A stretch of DNA of 64,000 bases from NCBI RefSeq assembly GCF_018100925.1, contig NZ_JAGJEH010000002.1:62001-126000 (forward strand), given 5' to 3'. Position 1 is the first letter of the stretch. Each line of letters begins with the position of its first letter. Positions 56,548 through 64,000 of the stretch are shown in pieces. A program made the translations under genes and the position numbers. The notes below the pieces were generated by a model. It saw only the letters and a program-made list of their open reading frames with translations. It had not been told where the DNA came from and ran no database searches. Source of the stretch: Pseudoalteromonas luteoviolacea (GTDB lineage Bacteria; Pseudomonadota; Gammaproteobacteria; Enterobacterales; Alteromonadaceae).

Positions 56548-56564
56548 CTCGCAAAATTTGCGAG
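56548..56564. repeat. Short perfect inverted repeat upstream of rluC
   Basis: CTCGCAAA, one A, and TTTGCGAG form a perfect 8-bp palindrome 65 bases before the rluC ATG. It could be an operator or a leader hairpin. Confidence 0.45.
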
Positions 56565-56628
56565 TCGATTATCCCACTAATAACTGTGTGATAGCAACTA
56601 AATTATTACTCAAATCAGTGATTAGGCA

Positions 56629-57591
56629 ATGTCAGAAAAGAATGGTTTACAAGTTACCTTTGTAACTATCACCGAAGATCAGTTAGGGCAGCGTATTGAT
56701 AACTTTTTAGTTACACATTTAAAAGGTGTACCAAAAAGTGCTGTTTATAAAATTTTGAGAAAGGGTGAAGTTCGCGTCAATAAAAAGCGTGTCAAGCCAG
56801 TATATAAGCTACAAATTGACGATGTAGTGCGGATCCCGCCAGTTAAAACTGCAGAAAAAACAGAATTTGTCCCTAAAAACTTGGACCGGGTAGCAAGTTT
56901 AGAAGATTGCATAATATATGAAGATAAGTATCTGATTGTTATAAATAAGCCTTCTGGAATGGCAGTGCATGGTGGCAGCGGTCTTAGTTATGGTTTGATA
57001 GAGGCGATCCGCGCCCTTAGACCGCAAGAAAAATCACTTGAGTTGGTTCATCGACTAGATAGAGATACTTCAGGTTGCTTGCTTATTTCTAAACGCCGAG
57101 CGGTTTTAAAAGGCTTGCACGAGCAACTAAGAGAGAAAACCATGGAGAAAAATTACTGGGCACTGGTTGCTGGTGAGTGGTCTTCGAAGCACAAAAATGT
57201 AACTGAGCCGCTGAGAAAGAACACACTAAAATCAGGCGAGCGTGTAGTGCGAGTCGATCCAGAAGAGGGTAAAGCATCACATACGCGCTTTCGTGTGCTA
57301 GAGCGTTTCAATGGCGCGACTTTGGTGCAAGCATCTCCTGTTACAGGTCGTACACACCAAATTCGAGTGCATACTCAGTGTAAAGGGCACCCTATTGCGT
57401 GTGACGATAAATATGGCGATCAAGCTTTTGATGCGCAAATGCGTAAAAAAGGCCTAGGGCGTTTATTCTTGCATGCTAGAGAGCTTCGCTTTTTGCACCC
57501 TAAAACAGAAACCACTTTGCATGTAGAAGCACCTTTGGACGACGCTTTGACGGCATGTATAAAAACATTACGAGAAGATAATGGACTATAA
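56629..57591 (+). CDS. rluC: 23S rRNA pseudouridine synthase RluC
   Basis: A 320-residue enzyme that makes pseudouridine at 955, 2504 and 2580 (E. coli numbering) of 23S rRNA. An N-terminal S4 domain (GVPKSAVYKILRKGEVRVNK) binds RNA. The catalytic domain has HRLDRDTSGCLL with the essential aspartate, and TGRTHQIRVHTQCKGHPI. Length is typical (E. coli 319). It is divergent from rne, as in E. coli. Its stop overlaps the HAD gene start by 11 bases, so the two are probably translated from one mRNA. Confidence 0.95.
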   Translation: MSEKNGLQVTFVTITEDQLGQRIDNFLVTHLKGVPKSAVYKILRKGEVRVNKKRVKPVYKLQIDDVVRIPPVKTAEKTEFVPKNLDRVASLEDCIIYEDKYLIVINKPSGMAVHGGSGLSYGLIEAIRALRPQEKSLELVHRLDRDTSGCLLISKRRAVLKGLHEQLREKTMEKNYWALVAGEWSSKHKNVTEPLRKNTLKSGERVVRVDPEEGKASHTRFRVLERFNGATLVQASPVTGRTHQIRVHTQCKGHPIACDDKYGDQAFDAQMRKKGLGRLFLHARELRFLHPKTETTLHVEAPLDDALTACIKTLREDNGL

Positions 57592-58222
57592 ACTGGTCAT
57601 ATTTGATTGGGACGGCACGGTTATGGATACCGTCCCCAAGATTGTTAACACCATTAATTTGGTTGCCGATCAATACGGGATCCCTAGAGAGTCAGAACAA
57701 AAAACTAAAAGCATTATTGGTTTATCGCTTGAAAAGGCTTTAGCTACTTTGTTTCCTGCACAGGCCTATCGCAGTGCTGACTTGGCTGATGCTTATAAAG
57801 TTATATACCGAGATGTCGATACGACACCCACGGAATTATTTCGTGGTGTAGAGGCCGTTCTTAAACAACTGGCGGAACGAGGAACTAAAATAGCAATTGC
57901 AACGGGGAAGAGTCGCCAAGGTCTGAATAGGCTATTGAGTGAATCAGGGTTGCACAAATATTTTCAAGCAACTAGAACTGCTGATGAGGCACACTCCAAG
58001 CCGCATCCAGATATGTTGCATCAACTGCTGGATGAATTAGACGTTATGGCTAAAGATGCGGTGATGATAGGAGACACAACAATTGATATGGAAATGGCAT
58101 CTAAAGCCGGTATAGATGCCATCGGGGTGACTTTTGGCGTTGCCTCGCGAGGAGAGCTTGAGCCATTCTCACCGGTTCATGTAGTAGATGAATTTGAACA
58201 GTTATTGACGTACTTGACCTAA
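57581..58222 (+). CDS. HAD-superfamily phosphatase (phosphoglycolate-phosphatase-like)
   Basis: A 213-residue cytoplasmic hydrolase. Motif I is FDWDGTVMDT (Asp9 nucleophile and Asp11), motif II is IAIATGKS, motif III lysine is in HSKPHPDM, and motif IV is MIGDTTIDMEMA. An alpha-helical cap lies between motif I and II, the subfamily I arrangement of phosphoglycolate phosphatase-like enzymes. The substrate is not known. It overlaps rluC at its start, and its 3' end overlaps yceF by 21 bases tail-to-tail. Confidence 0.9.
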   Translation: MDYKLVIFDWDGTVMDTVPKIVNTINLVADQYGIPRESEQKTKSIIGLSLEKALATLFPAQAYRSADLADAYKVIYRDVDTTPTELFRGVEAVLKQLAERGTKIAIATGKSRQGLNRLLSESGLHKYFQATRTADEAHSKPHPDMLHQLLDELDVMAKDAVMIGDTTIDMEMASKAGIDAIGVTFGVASRGELEPFSPVHVVDEFEQLLTYLT

Positions 58223-58798
58223 TACATCTAAACCAAAACTCGCGAATGTTTTTGTCAGCTCTATAAGCGGAAGGCCCACTAATGTATTTGGGTCTTCACC
58301 TTCAAGCTTGTCAAATAGGCATATACCTAGCCCTTCACTTTTAAAGCTGCCAGCGCAGTTGTATGGCTGTTCTATCTCTAAATAATTTGAGATTTGTGTT
58401 GAAGTTAGCGCTCTAAAATAAACGTTAAACGGTACAACTTTAGTGATACATTTATCTTCTTCAATAGAATAGACACTCAGTCCTGTATAAAAGGTAACAC
58501 ATTGACCGCTAAATAATGTGAGCTGTTTAATTGCATTTTCTTTGTTATGGGGTTTACCAAGAACTTGGCCATCGAACACCGCGACTTGGTCAGAGCCGAT
58601 GACTAGCCCTTTTTGATAGTGTTGTATCGCTACTTTGGCTTTGTTTTCGCTTAAGCGCTGCACGAGATCTTGCGGTGTTTCACCGGATATTGGCGACTCA
58701 TTAATCTCTGGAGAAAAAGTTGTAAAAGAAAGGCCAATTTTTTTCAAAATTTGCTGCCTAAATGGCGAGCTTGAGGCTAATATAATAGGTGTTTTCAT
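58202..58798 (-). CDS. yceF: Maf-family nucleotide pyrophosphatase YceF
   Basis: A 198-residue Maf protein; in E. coli YceF hydrolyses 7-methyl-GTP to the monophosphate, a housecleaning activity. It starts with the Maf phosphate-binding signature ILASSSPFRQQIL and has IGSDQVAVFDGQVLGKPH, and YNCAGSFKSEGLG toward the end. The frame is open 12 codons upstream, but the ATG at 58798 gives the family N-terminus (MKTPIILASSS). Divergent from yceD, a conserved arrangement. Confidence 0.92.
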   Translation of the reverse strand: MKTPIILASSSPFRQQILKKIGLSFTTFSPEINESPISGETPQDLVQRLSENKAKVAIQHYQKGLVIGSDQVAVFDGQVLGKPHNKENAIKQLTLFSGQCVTFYTGLSVYSIEEDKCITKVVPFNVYFRALTSTQISNYLEIEQPYNCAGSFKSEGLGICLFDKLEGEDPNTLVGLPLIELTKTFASFGLDVLGQVRQ

Positions 58799-58919
58799 GA
58801 GTCTATTGGTGTTTAAATTGAGGATTTGACACAAGGATAAGCGTTAGTAGGCGAAAAACAATAGGAAAGTTTATTTTTACTTTGACTAAACCACTAACAA
58901 TCTATATGATGCAGCCCCT

Positions 58920-59444
58920 ATGCAAAAGGTGAAAATTCCCATCACTCTTGATCCAGGCAGGGCAGCGCAACGTCGAGCTACTTATGACGGCATTGTGTCG
59001 CTTGAAGAACTTTCTCGACTGCAGCAAGTTGTGCAGGATCAGGTAGGTGAAATAGCGGTAACTATTCATTGCGATATTGATCAGCAAGGTTTAGTTGTGA
59101 TTCGGGGCTCAGCTCGAGCACAAGTAACATTGTTGTGTCAGCGTTGTAATGATGAATTAGGGTTGGATTTGGCTCAAGACTTTGCGTATTCGCCAGTCGG
59201 ATTAGGTGCAGAGTCGGATGATCTTCCTGAAAGCTACGATGTGGTGGAGTTAGATGAAGAAGGTGAAATCAATCTTCGACAAATTATCGAAGATGAATTG
59301 ATTTTAGCGATTCCTATAGTTCCTATGCATGATGAAGCTTCATGTTCGTTTTCAAATAAGCCAGTGAGCTTTGGCGAAATCGAAGCAGAAGAAAGTAAAC
59401 CAAATCCATTTGAAATTTTAAAACAACTTAAGAAAGATTCTTAG
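58920..59444 (+). CDS. yceD: YceD-family protein (DUF177), linked to 23S rRNA
   Basis: A 174-residue cytoplasmic protein. The start ([20 protein letters not shown]) and the CQRCNDEL segment near residue 78 are typical of YceD. Plant and bacterial DUF177 proteins have been linked to 23S rRNA accumulation, consistent with its place in front of rpmF. The length matches E. coli (173). It is first in the rpmF-plsX-fab block. Confidence 0.9.
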   Translation: MQKVKIPITLDPGRAAQRRATYDGIVSLEELSRLQQVVQDQVGEIAVTIHCDIDQQGLVVIRGSARAQVTLLCQRCNDELGLDLAQDFAYSPVGLGAESDDLPESYDVVELDEEGEINLRQIIEDELILAIPIVPMHDEASCSFSNKPVSFGEIEAEESKPNPFEILKQLKKDS

Positions 59445-59454
59445 GAGAAGGCTA

Positions 59455-59625
59455 ATGGCGGTACAAAAAAGCAAAGTGACTCGTTCACGTCGTGGCATGC
59501 GTCGTTCACACGATGCTATCAGCGGACCAGCTTTAACTGTAGACCAAGTTTCAGGTGAGACTCATCGTCGTCACCACGTAACTGCAGATGGTTACTACAA
59601 AGGCGTTAAAGTAATTTCTAAGTAA
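59455..59625 (+). CDS. rpmF: 50S ribosomal protein L32
   Basis: A 56-residue ribosomal protein, starting [20 protein letters not shown] after the initiator Met and ending [10 protein letters not shown], with family-typical basic N-terminus. GGAGAAGG precedes the ATG. As in other gammaproteobacteria it sits between yceD (10-base gap) and plsX (11-base gap), linking translation and phospholipid genes in one transcript. This form lacks the zinc-binding cysteines found in some L32 proteins. Confidence 0.97.
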   Translation: MAVQKSKVTRSRRGMRRSHDAISGPALTVDQVSGETHRRHHVTADGYYKGVKVISK

Positions 59626-59636
59626 GAGATTACTTT

Positions 59637-60677
59637 ATGCTGACTAATCTAACCATTGCGTTAGATATGATGGGGGGCGATTACGGCCCCCGTTCATCTA
59701 TTCCAGCTGCTATCCTAGCAGTTGAAAAATATCCAAATTTAACTTTATTACTTTGTGGTAATGAAGCAGTCTTGCGGCAAGCTCTCAGTAAAGAAAACCA
59801 ACTCGATCACCCCAGACTGGTTATAAAGCATAGCGAACAAGTTGTTACGAATAATTGTGAGCCAGCTCATGCGCTTAGAAATAAACGTAAATCTTCAATG
59901 CGTATTGCTCTTGATCTAGTTAAAACAGGTCAAGCTCAAGCATGTGTCAGTTCAGGCAATACTGGCGCTTTACTATCGATGGCCCACTACGTATTGAAAA
60001 TGCTGCCAGGTATTAAGCGTCCAGCACTCATTACTTCGATGCCTACAGAAAAAAAACAGCCTGTCTATTTGCTCGATTTAGGTGCCAATGTGCTATGTGA
60101 TCCGGAAACCTTGTTTCAATTTGCAATTATGGGATCAATCGTTGCCGGAGAGTCTCTAGATAAAGAAAGTCCCAAAGTTAGCCTTTTGAATATCGGTGCA
60201 GAAGACATCAAAGGGCATGAAGGAATAAAGCAAGCGGCCAAGTTGATGTGTGAGTGTGAGCATCTAAACTACCAAGGTTACTGTGAAGGTAGTGATATTT
60301 TTTCAGGAAAGTCGGATGTTATTGTGTGCGAAGGCTTTGTGGGTAATATAGCTTTGAAAACTTGTGAAGGAATTGCCAAGTTGATCATGCTAAAATTCAC
60401 GAAAGCACTAAAAAAACACTTTTTTTACAAGGCTCTCGCATTTTTACTACGCCCGGTGATAAAAAAACTCTATAAAAAGGTGAACCCCGACCAGTATAAC
60501 GGAGCAAGTCTGGTAGGATTGCGTGGTATTGTCGTAAAAAGTCACGGAAATGCATCGAATAAGGCATTTTTAGCAGCGATCGATGAAGCTGTTAGAGAGG
60601 TTAATCGACGCATTCCCGAAAAAATACAATCAGCTTTTGAAAAAATGACTGACGTGGAAGAAACCTCTATTAGTTAG
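59637..60677 (+). CDS. plsX: Phosphate acyltransferase PlsX
   Basis: A 346-residue enzyme that converts acyl-ACP to acyl-phosphate, the first step of phospholipid synthesis in the PlsX/PlsY route. Characteristic stretches are [12 protein letters not shown] at the start, [10 protein letters not shown] in the middle, and [12 protein letters not shown], followed by [11 protein letters not shown]. The family acts as a peripheral membrane enzyme at the cytoplasmic face. Length is typical (E. coli 356). The next gene is fabD; no fabH lies between. Confidence 0.95.
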   Translation: MLTNLTIALDMMGGDYGPRSSIPAAILAVEKYPNLTLLLCGNEAVLRQALSKENQLDHPRLVIKHSEQVVTNNCEPAHALRNKRKSSMRIALDLVKTGQAQACVSSGNTGALLSMAHYVLKMLPGIKRPALITSMPTEKKQPVYLLDLGANVLCDPETLFQFAIMGSIVAGESLDKESPKVSLLNIGAEDIKGHEGIKQAAKLMCECEHLNYQGYCEGSDIFSGKSDVIVCEGFVGNIALKTCEGIAKLIMLKFTKALKKHFFYKALAFLLRPVIKKLYKKVNPDQYNGASLVGLRGIVVKSHGNASNKAFLAAIDEAVREVNRRIPEKIQSAFEKMTDVEETSIS

Positions 60678-60833
60678 CACAAACGCCACTTTTCGTGCAT
60701 ACTTCGCGTCCGTTCAAGCAAAGTTGCTTGTATATAGATATTTTTAGTCATACTTCATCAGTTAGCGCTATAGAACAAGTTGGTCGCGCTAATTGTGGGT
60801 GTACGAATTTAAAGACGAGTAAAAGAGCATCTT

Positions 60834-61760
60834 ATGTCACAAAAAATTGCTTTACTTTTCCCAGGCCAAGGCTCTCAGAGTGTTGGTATGTTGTCAGAGC
60901 TAATCGAATCATCTGACATTGTAAAAAAAACCTTTGCCGAAGCATCAGAAGCGCTTGGATATGATCTGCAAGCCTTGGTGTTAAATGGTCCTGAAGAAGA
61001 GCTAAATCAAACTCATAAAACTCAGCCAGCATTATTGACGTCTAGCGTAGCTATTTTTCGTCACTGGCAAGCAAAAAATGTTGATGCTGAACTTGTATTA
61101 GCTGGTCACAGCTTGGGTGAGTATTCAGCGCTTGTATGTGCAGGTGTTATCTCGTTGTCAGAAGCTGTTAAGCTAGTTGAAAAACGTGGTTTGTATATGC
61201 AAGAAGCCGTGCCAGCTGGAACAGGGTCTATGGCTGCAATTATCGGCTTAGAAGATGAGGCAATTGTCAAAGCATGTGCTGAGTCTGCGCAAGGGCAGGT
61301 TGTATCTCCGGTAAATTACAATTCGCCTGGTCAAGTTGTAATTGCAGGGCATAAAGAAGCCGTAGATAGAGCGAGTGAAGCATGTAAAGAAGCAGGTGCA
61401 AAGCGCGCTCTTCCTTTATCAGTAAGCGTCCCTTCACATTGTGAGTTAATGAAACCAGCGGCAGAGCGCCTAGCAGCTGATCTCGAAGGCTTAACATTTG
61501 CAGAGCCTAAATATCCGGTTATCAACAACGTCGATGTTGCAGTAGCTAAAAGTGCTACAGAAATAAAGGATGCGCTTATCAGGCAGCTATTTAGTCCTGT
61601 ACGCTGGACTGAAACAGTTCAACAGCTTGCCGCGCAAGAGATTACTCAGGCTTATGAGTTTGGCCCAGGAAAAGTTCTTACAGGCTTGGCAAAACGAATT
61701 GATAAATCAGTTAAATGTGCTGCTGCTAACGATGTAGCATCAATTGAAAGTGCAGAATAA
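60834..61760 (+). CDS. fabD: Malonyl-CoA:ACP transacylase FabD
   Basis: A 308-residue cytoplasmic enzyme that loads malonate onto ACP for fatty-acid synthesis. It begins IALLFPGQGSQSVGML, has the active serine in GHSLGEYSAL (Ser93), and the QLFSPVRW motif toward the end. Length matches E. coli FabD (309). It follows plsX after 156 bases and precedes fabG by 12 bases. Confidence 0.96.
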   Translation: MSQKIALLFPGQGSQSVGMLSELIESSDIVKKTFAEASEALGYDLQALVLNGPEEELNQTHKTQPALLTSSVAIFRHWQAKNVDAELVLAGHSLGEYSALVCAGVISLSEAVKLVEKRGLYMQEAVPAGTGSMAAIIGLEDEAIVKACAESAQGQVVSPVNYNSPGQVVIAGHKEAVDRASEACKEAGAKRALPLSVSVPSHCELMKPAAERLAADLEGLTFAEPKYPVINNVDVAVAKSATEIKDALIRQLFSPVRWTETVQQLAAQEITQAYEFGPGKVLTGLAKRIDKSVKCAAANDVASIESAE

Positions 61761-61772
61761 TAGAGAAGAAAA

Positions 61773-62519
61773 ATGTCCAATATATTTGATCTTAAAGATA
61801 AAATCGTATTAGTCACAGGTGCAAGTCGCGGTATAGGTAAATCAGTCGCGCAGACATTGGTCGCACAGGGCGCAACGGTACTTGGTACAGCAACAAGTGA
61901 CTCTGGTGCGGAAAAAATCAGCGAGTATTTAGGTGAAAACGGTAAAGGTTATAAACTTAATGTCACTGACGTTGAGTCTATTGATGCTGTATTGAAGCAG
62001 ATTAAAGCTGATTTTGGTGATATTGACGTGTTGGTAAATAATGCAGGTATTACTCGCGATAATTTGCTTATGCGTATGAAAGATGACGAGTGGACAGATA
62101 TTATTGACACTAACTTAAGTGCAATTTATCGTTTATCCAAAGCTGTACTTCGCCCGATGATGAAGAAAAAGTCAGGCCGTATTATTAACATTGGTTCTGT
62201 AGTTGGCACCATGGGTAATGCCGGTCAAGCAAACTATGCAGCAGCGAAAGCTGGTGTTATCGGTTTCTCTAAATCACTTGCACGTGAAGTCGCTTCTCGT
62301 GGTATTACAGTGAATGTAATTGCACCTGGTTTTATCAAAACTGATATGACTGATGAATTAACTGACGAGCAAAAAGCGGCAACACTGGCAAACGTACCTG
62401 CAGGTCGTTTAGGTCAGCCTGAAGAAATTGCTGCAGCTGTAGCGTACCTAGCTTCTGATGCAGCTGCGTATATCTCCGGAGAAACGTTGCACGTGAACGG
62501 TGCGATGTATATGGTGTAA
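61773..62519 (+). CDS. fabG: 3-oxoacyl-ACP reductase FabG
   Basis: A 248-residue short-chain dehydrogenase that reduces 3-oxoacyl-ACP with NADPH. The cofactor loop is TGASRGIGK, NNAG (residues 89-92) is present, and the catalytic set is Ser142 with YAAAK (Tyr155, Lys159). The C-terminus VNGAMYMV is typical. It lies in the operon between fabD and acpP. Confidence 0.96.
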   Translation: MSNIFDLKDKIVLVTGASRGIGKSVAQTLVAQGATVLGTATSDSGAEKISEYLGENGKGYKLNVTDVESIDAVLKQIKADFGDIDVLVNNAGITRDNLLMRMKDDEWTDIIDTNLSAIYRLSKAVLRPMMKKKSGRIINIGSVVGTMGNAGQANYAAAKAGVIGFSKSLAREVASRGITVNVIAPGFIKTDMTDELTDEQKAATLANVPAGRLGQPEEIAAAVAYLASDAAAYISGETLHVNGAMYMV

Positions 62520-62728
62520 AGATTACAAAATAATTTAAATTTTTGTGATCTTGCCGCAAACTAGCTTGATATTGCCCTGAAAATAGGCGATAAAGAGTAA
62601 AAATATTTAGTAACAGGTTTGACCAGACAAAAAAGTCTAAGTCAATCCTTGAATCAATACATGATGCGCCGTAAACTACGCCGCAATCTGAAATTAACGC
62701 AAAAAGCGTTTTAATAAAGGAAAGAAGA

Positions 62729-62965
62729 ATGAGCGACATCCAAGAACGCGTAAAAAAAATCATCGTTGAGCAACTAGGTGTTAAAGAGGAAGAAGTAAAA
62801 TCAGAAGCTTCTTTCGTTGATGACCTAGGCGCGGACTCTCTTGACACTGTTGAGCTAGTAATGGCTCTAGAAGAAGAGTTTGACACTGAGATCCCTGATG
62901 AAGAAGCTGAGAAAATCACTACTGTTCAGGCTGCGATCGACTACGTTACTGCTCACGCTGAGTAA
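62729..62965 (+). CDS. acpP: Acyl carrier protein
   Basis: A 78-residue acidic carrier. The phosphopantetheine attachment site is DSLD with Ser37 (E. coli Ser36); the surrounding helix II sequence [17 protein letters not shown] is nearly universal. A strong AAAGGAAAG site precedes the ATG. The 209-base gap after fabG is wide for this operon and may hold a separate promoter, as abundant ACP usually needs. It contains a small AACGC/GCGTT hairpin directly upstream of the ribosome site. Confidence 0.98.
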   Translation: MSDIQERVKKIIVEQLGVKEEEVKSEASFVDDLGADSLDTVELVMALEEEFDTEIPDEEAEKITTVQAAIDYVTAHAE

Positions 62966-63046
62966 TTAACGGATCTGAAGGGCAGCACTCGCTGCCCTCA
63001 TTCATTCTACCCCCGCAAAATTTCAAATCCCTTTTTGGAGGAAACC

Positions 63047-64000
63047 GTGGCTAAACGTCGAGTCGTAGTAACTGGCTTAGGTATGTTGACGCCGCTAGGT
63101 AATGATGTTCAGTCAACCTGGCAAGGCCTATTAGAAGGTCGTAGTGGCATTTCAAATATCACGCATTTTGATACATCGAGTTTTGGAACTAAGTTTGCTG
63201 GCTTAGTTAACGACTTTGATGCGACAGAATACATGTCCAAAAAAGACACAAAAAAAATGGACTTGTTTATTCAGTATGGTATTGCAGCTGGTGTCCAAGC
63301 ATTAAAGGATTCAGGATTAGAAATCACTGAACAAAATGCTGCACGTGTTGGTGTGGCAGTTGGTTCAGGGATTGGTGGATTGACTCTTATTGAAGAAAAC
63401 CACCACAAGCTTATCGCGAGTGGTCCGCGAAAGTTATCACCTTTCTATGTACCTTCAACCATTATAAATATGATTTCAGGACATTTGTCTATCATGCATG
63501 GTTTGAGAGGTCCTAATATTTCGATTGTTACAGCTTGTACAACCGGTCTTCACAACATTGGTCATGCTGCACGTATGATTGCATATGGTGATGCAGACGC
63601 GATGGTTGCCGGTGGTGCTGAAAAGGCTTCTACACCTATTGGTATGGGTGGTTTTAGCGCAGCGCGTGCCTTGTCGACTCGAAATGATGATCCTCAAGCG
63701 GCCTCTCGTCCTTGGGATAAAGATAGAGACGGTTTTGTACTTGCAGATGGTGCCGGTGTTATCGTACTAGAAGAATACGAGCACGCAAAAGCACGTGGCG
63801 CTAAAATCTATGCTGAACTAGTTGGTTTCGGTATGAGTGGCGACGCATATCATATGACATCACCACCAGAAGACGGTTCGGGTGCTGCACTTGCTATGGA
63901 AAATGCACTAAACGATGCAGGTGTGAATGCGGAGCAAATTGGTTATATCAACGCACATGGTACATCAACTCCAGCAGGCGACATTGCTGAAACATCAGCA
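63047..64000 (+). CDS. fabF: 3-oxoacyl-ACP synthase II FabF, 5' part
   Basis: The first 318 codons of a gene that continues beyond the window. The start is GTG at 63047 with GGAGG 7 bases upstream, giving [20 protein letters not shown]. The nucleophile is Cys164 in [12 protein letters not shown], and the first catalytic histidine is in NAHGTSTP (His304); the second lies outside. The enzyme elongates fatty acids by condensing acyl groups with malonyl-ACP and helps set unsaturated chain length in E. coli at low temperature. Confidence 0.96.
   Translation, partial: MAKRRVVVTGLGMLTPLGNDVQSTWQGLLEGRSGISNITHFDTSSFGTKFAGLVNDFDATEYMSKKDTKKMDLFIQYGIAAGVQALKDSGLEITEQNAARVGVAVGSGIGGLTLIEENHHKLIASGPRKLSPFYVPSTIINMISGHLSIMHGLRGPNISIVTACTTGLHNIGHAARMIAYGDADAMVAGGAEKASTPIGMGGFSAARALSTRNDDPQAASRPWDKDRDGFVLADGAGVIVLEEYEHAKARGAKIYAELVGFGMSGDAYHMTSPPEDGSGAALAMENALNDAGVNAEQIGYINAHGTSTPAGDIAETSA

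Larger units (their letters stand above)
56085..56628. other. Divergent rne/rluC leader region
   Basis: About 540 bases hold no credible gene. In E. coli the same interval carries the rne promoter and a long 5' leader through which RNase E controls its own mRNA. Two inverted repeats here, at 56447-56508 and 56548-56564, could fold in the rne leader or the rluC leader; which transcript contains them depends on unmapped promoters. Confidence 0.6.

Noticed and set aside
60695..60916. A 73-codon frame in the plsX-fabD gap as a possible fabH remnant
   Set aside because: It overlaps the start of fabD and shows no ketoacyl-synthase sequence.
62661..62714. A tiny Arg/Lys-rich frame of 17 codons upstream of acpP
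   Set aside because: No ribosome site and too short to judge; the region is better read as the acpP leader.

Overview
The window reads as a chromosomal segment of a marine gammaproteobacterium of the order Alteromonadales, most likely Pseudoalteromonas or a close relative. This rests on AT-leaning base composition judged by eye, on protein sequences closely resembling E. coli, Shewanella and Vibrio orthologues, and on conserved gammaproteobacterial gene blocks: aspS and ruvCAB; tolQRAB-pal-cpoB followed by tRNA-Lys genes and nadA; recCBD; yejK/yejL/yejM; divergent rne/rluC; and yceF/yceD-rpmF-plsX-fabD-fabG-acpP-fabF. No prophage, insertion sequence, integron, CRISPR array or rRNA operon was seen. 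I had no database access, so family names come from reading motifs.

Layout. 1-5.5 kb: the end of grpE, an unrecognised large exported protein, two small metalloproteases, a GFA-type zinc protein, a 66-residue peptide gene that looks like an orphan RiPP (modified peptide) precursor, and a DUF72 protein. 5.7-9.7 kb: aspS and the Holliday-junction genes ruvC, ruvA, ruvB. 9.7-10.5 kb: a gene-poor stretch with a probable small RNA on the minus strand and a PdhR-like operator. 10.5-17.8 kb: the Tol-Pal cell-envelope operon, ten identical tRNA-Lys genes, nadA and tRNA-Ser. 18-24.5 kb: a membrane Ser/Thr kinase with a TPR tail, a convergent unknown protein, a MetE-like methyltransferase and two diguanylate cyclases. 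24.7-33.4 kb: recC, recB, recD in one overlapping operon. 33.6-43.3 kb: mixed accessory genes (Mpo1-like, FHA/winged-helix, CBS, M14, M32, LysR, aceK and unknowns). 43.5-52.4 kb: envelope genes, including a shortened YejM/PbgA relative, YejL and YejK, and a lipoprotein cluster around LpoB with a MltC-like transglycosylase. 52.4-56.1 kb: a twelve-copy octamer repeat and rne. 56.6-64 kb: rluC, an HAD phosphatase, yceF, and the ribosomal protein L32/phospholipid/fatty-acid gene block, running off the end inside fabF.

Themes. Much of the window serves the envelope: Tol-Pal for outer-membrane constriction, LpoB and the transglycosylase for peptidoglycan, YejM for LPS control, and plsX/fab for lipids. 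Another part handles DNA and RNA integrity (RuvABC, RecBCD, RNase E, RluC). The most unusual signals are the duplicated-core peptide at 4364-4564, the G-rich octamer array at 52645-52740, the ten-gene tRNA-Lys array, the candidate small RNA near 9.8-10.0 kb, the kinase/FHA signalling genes, and the missing fabH between plsX and fabD.
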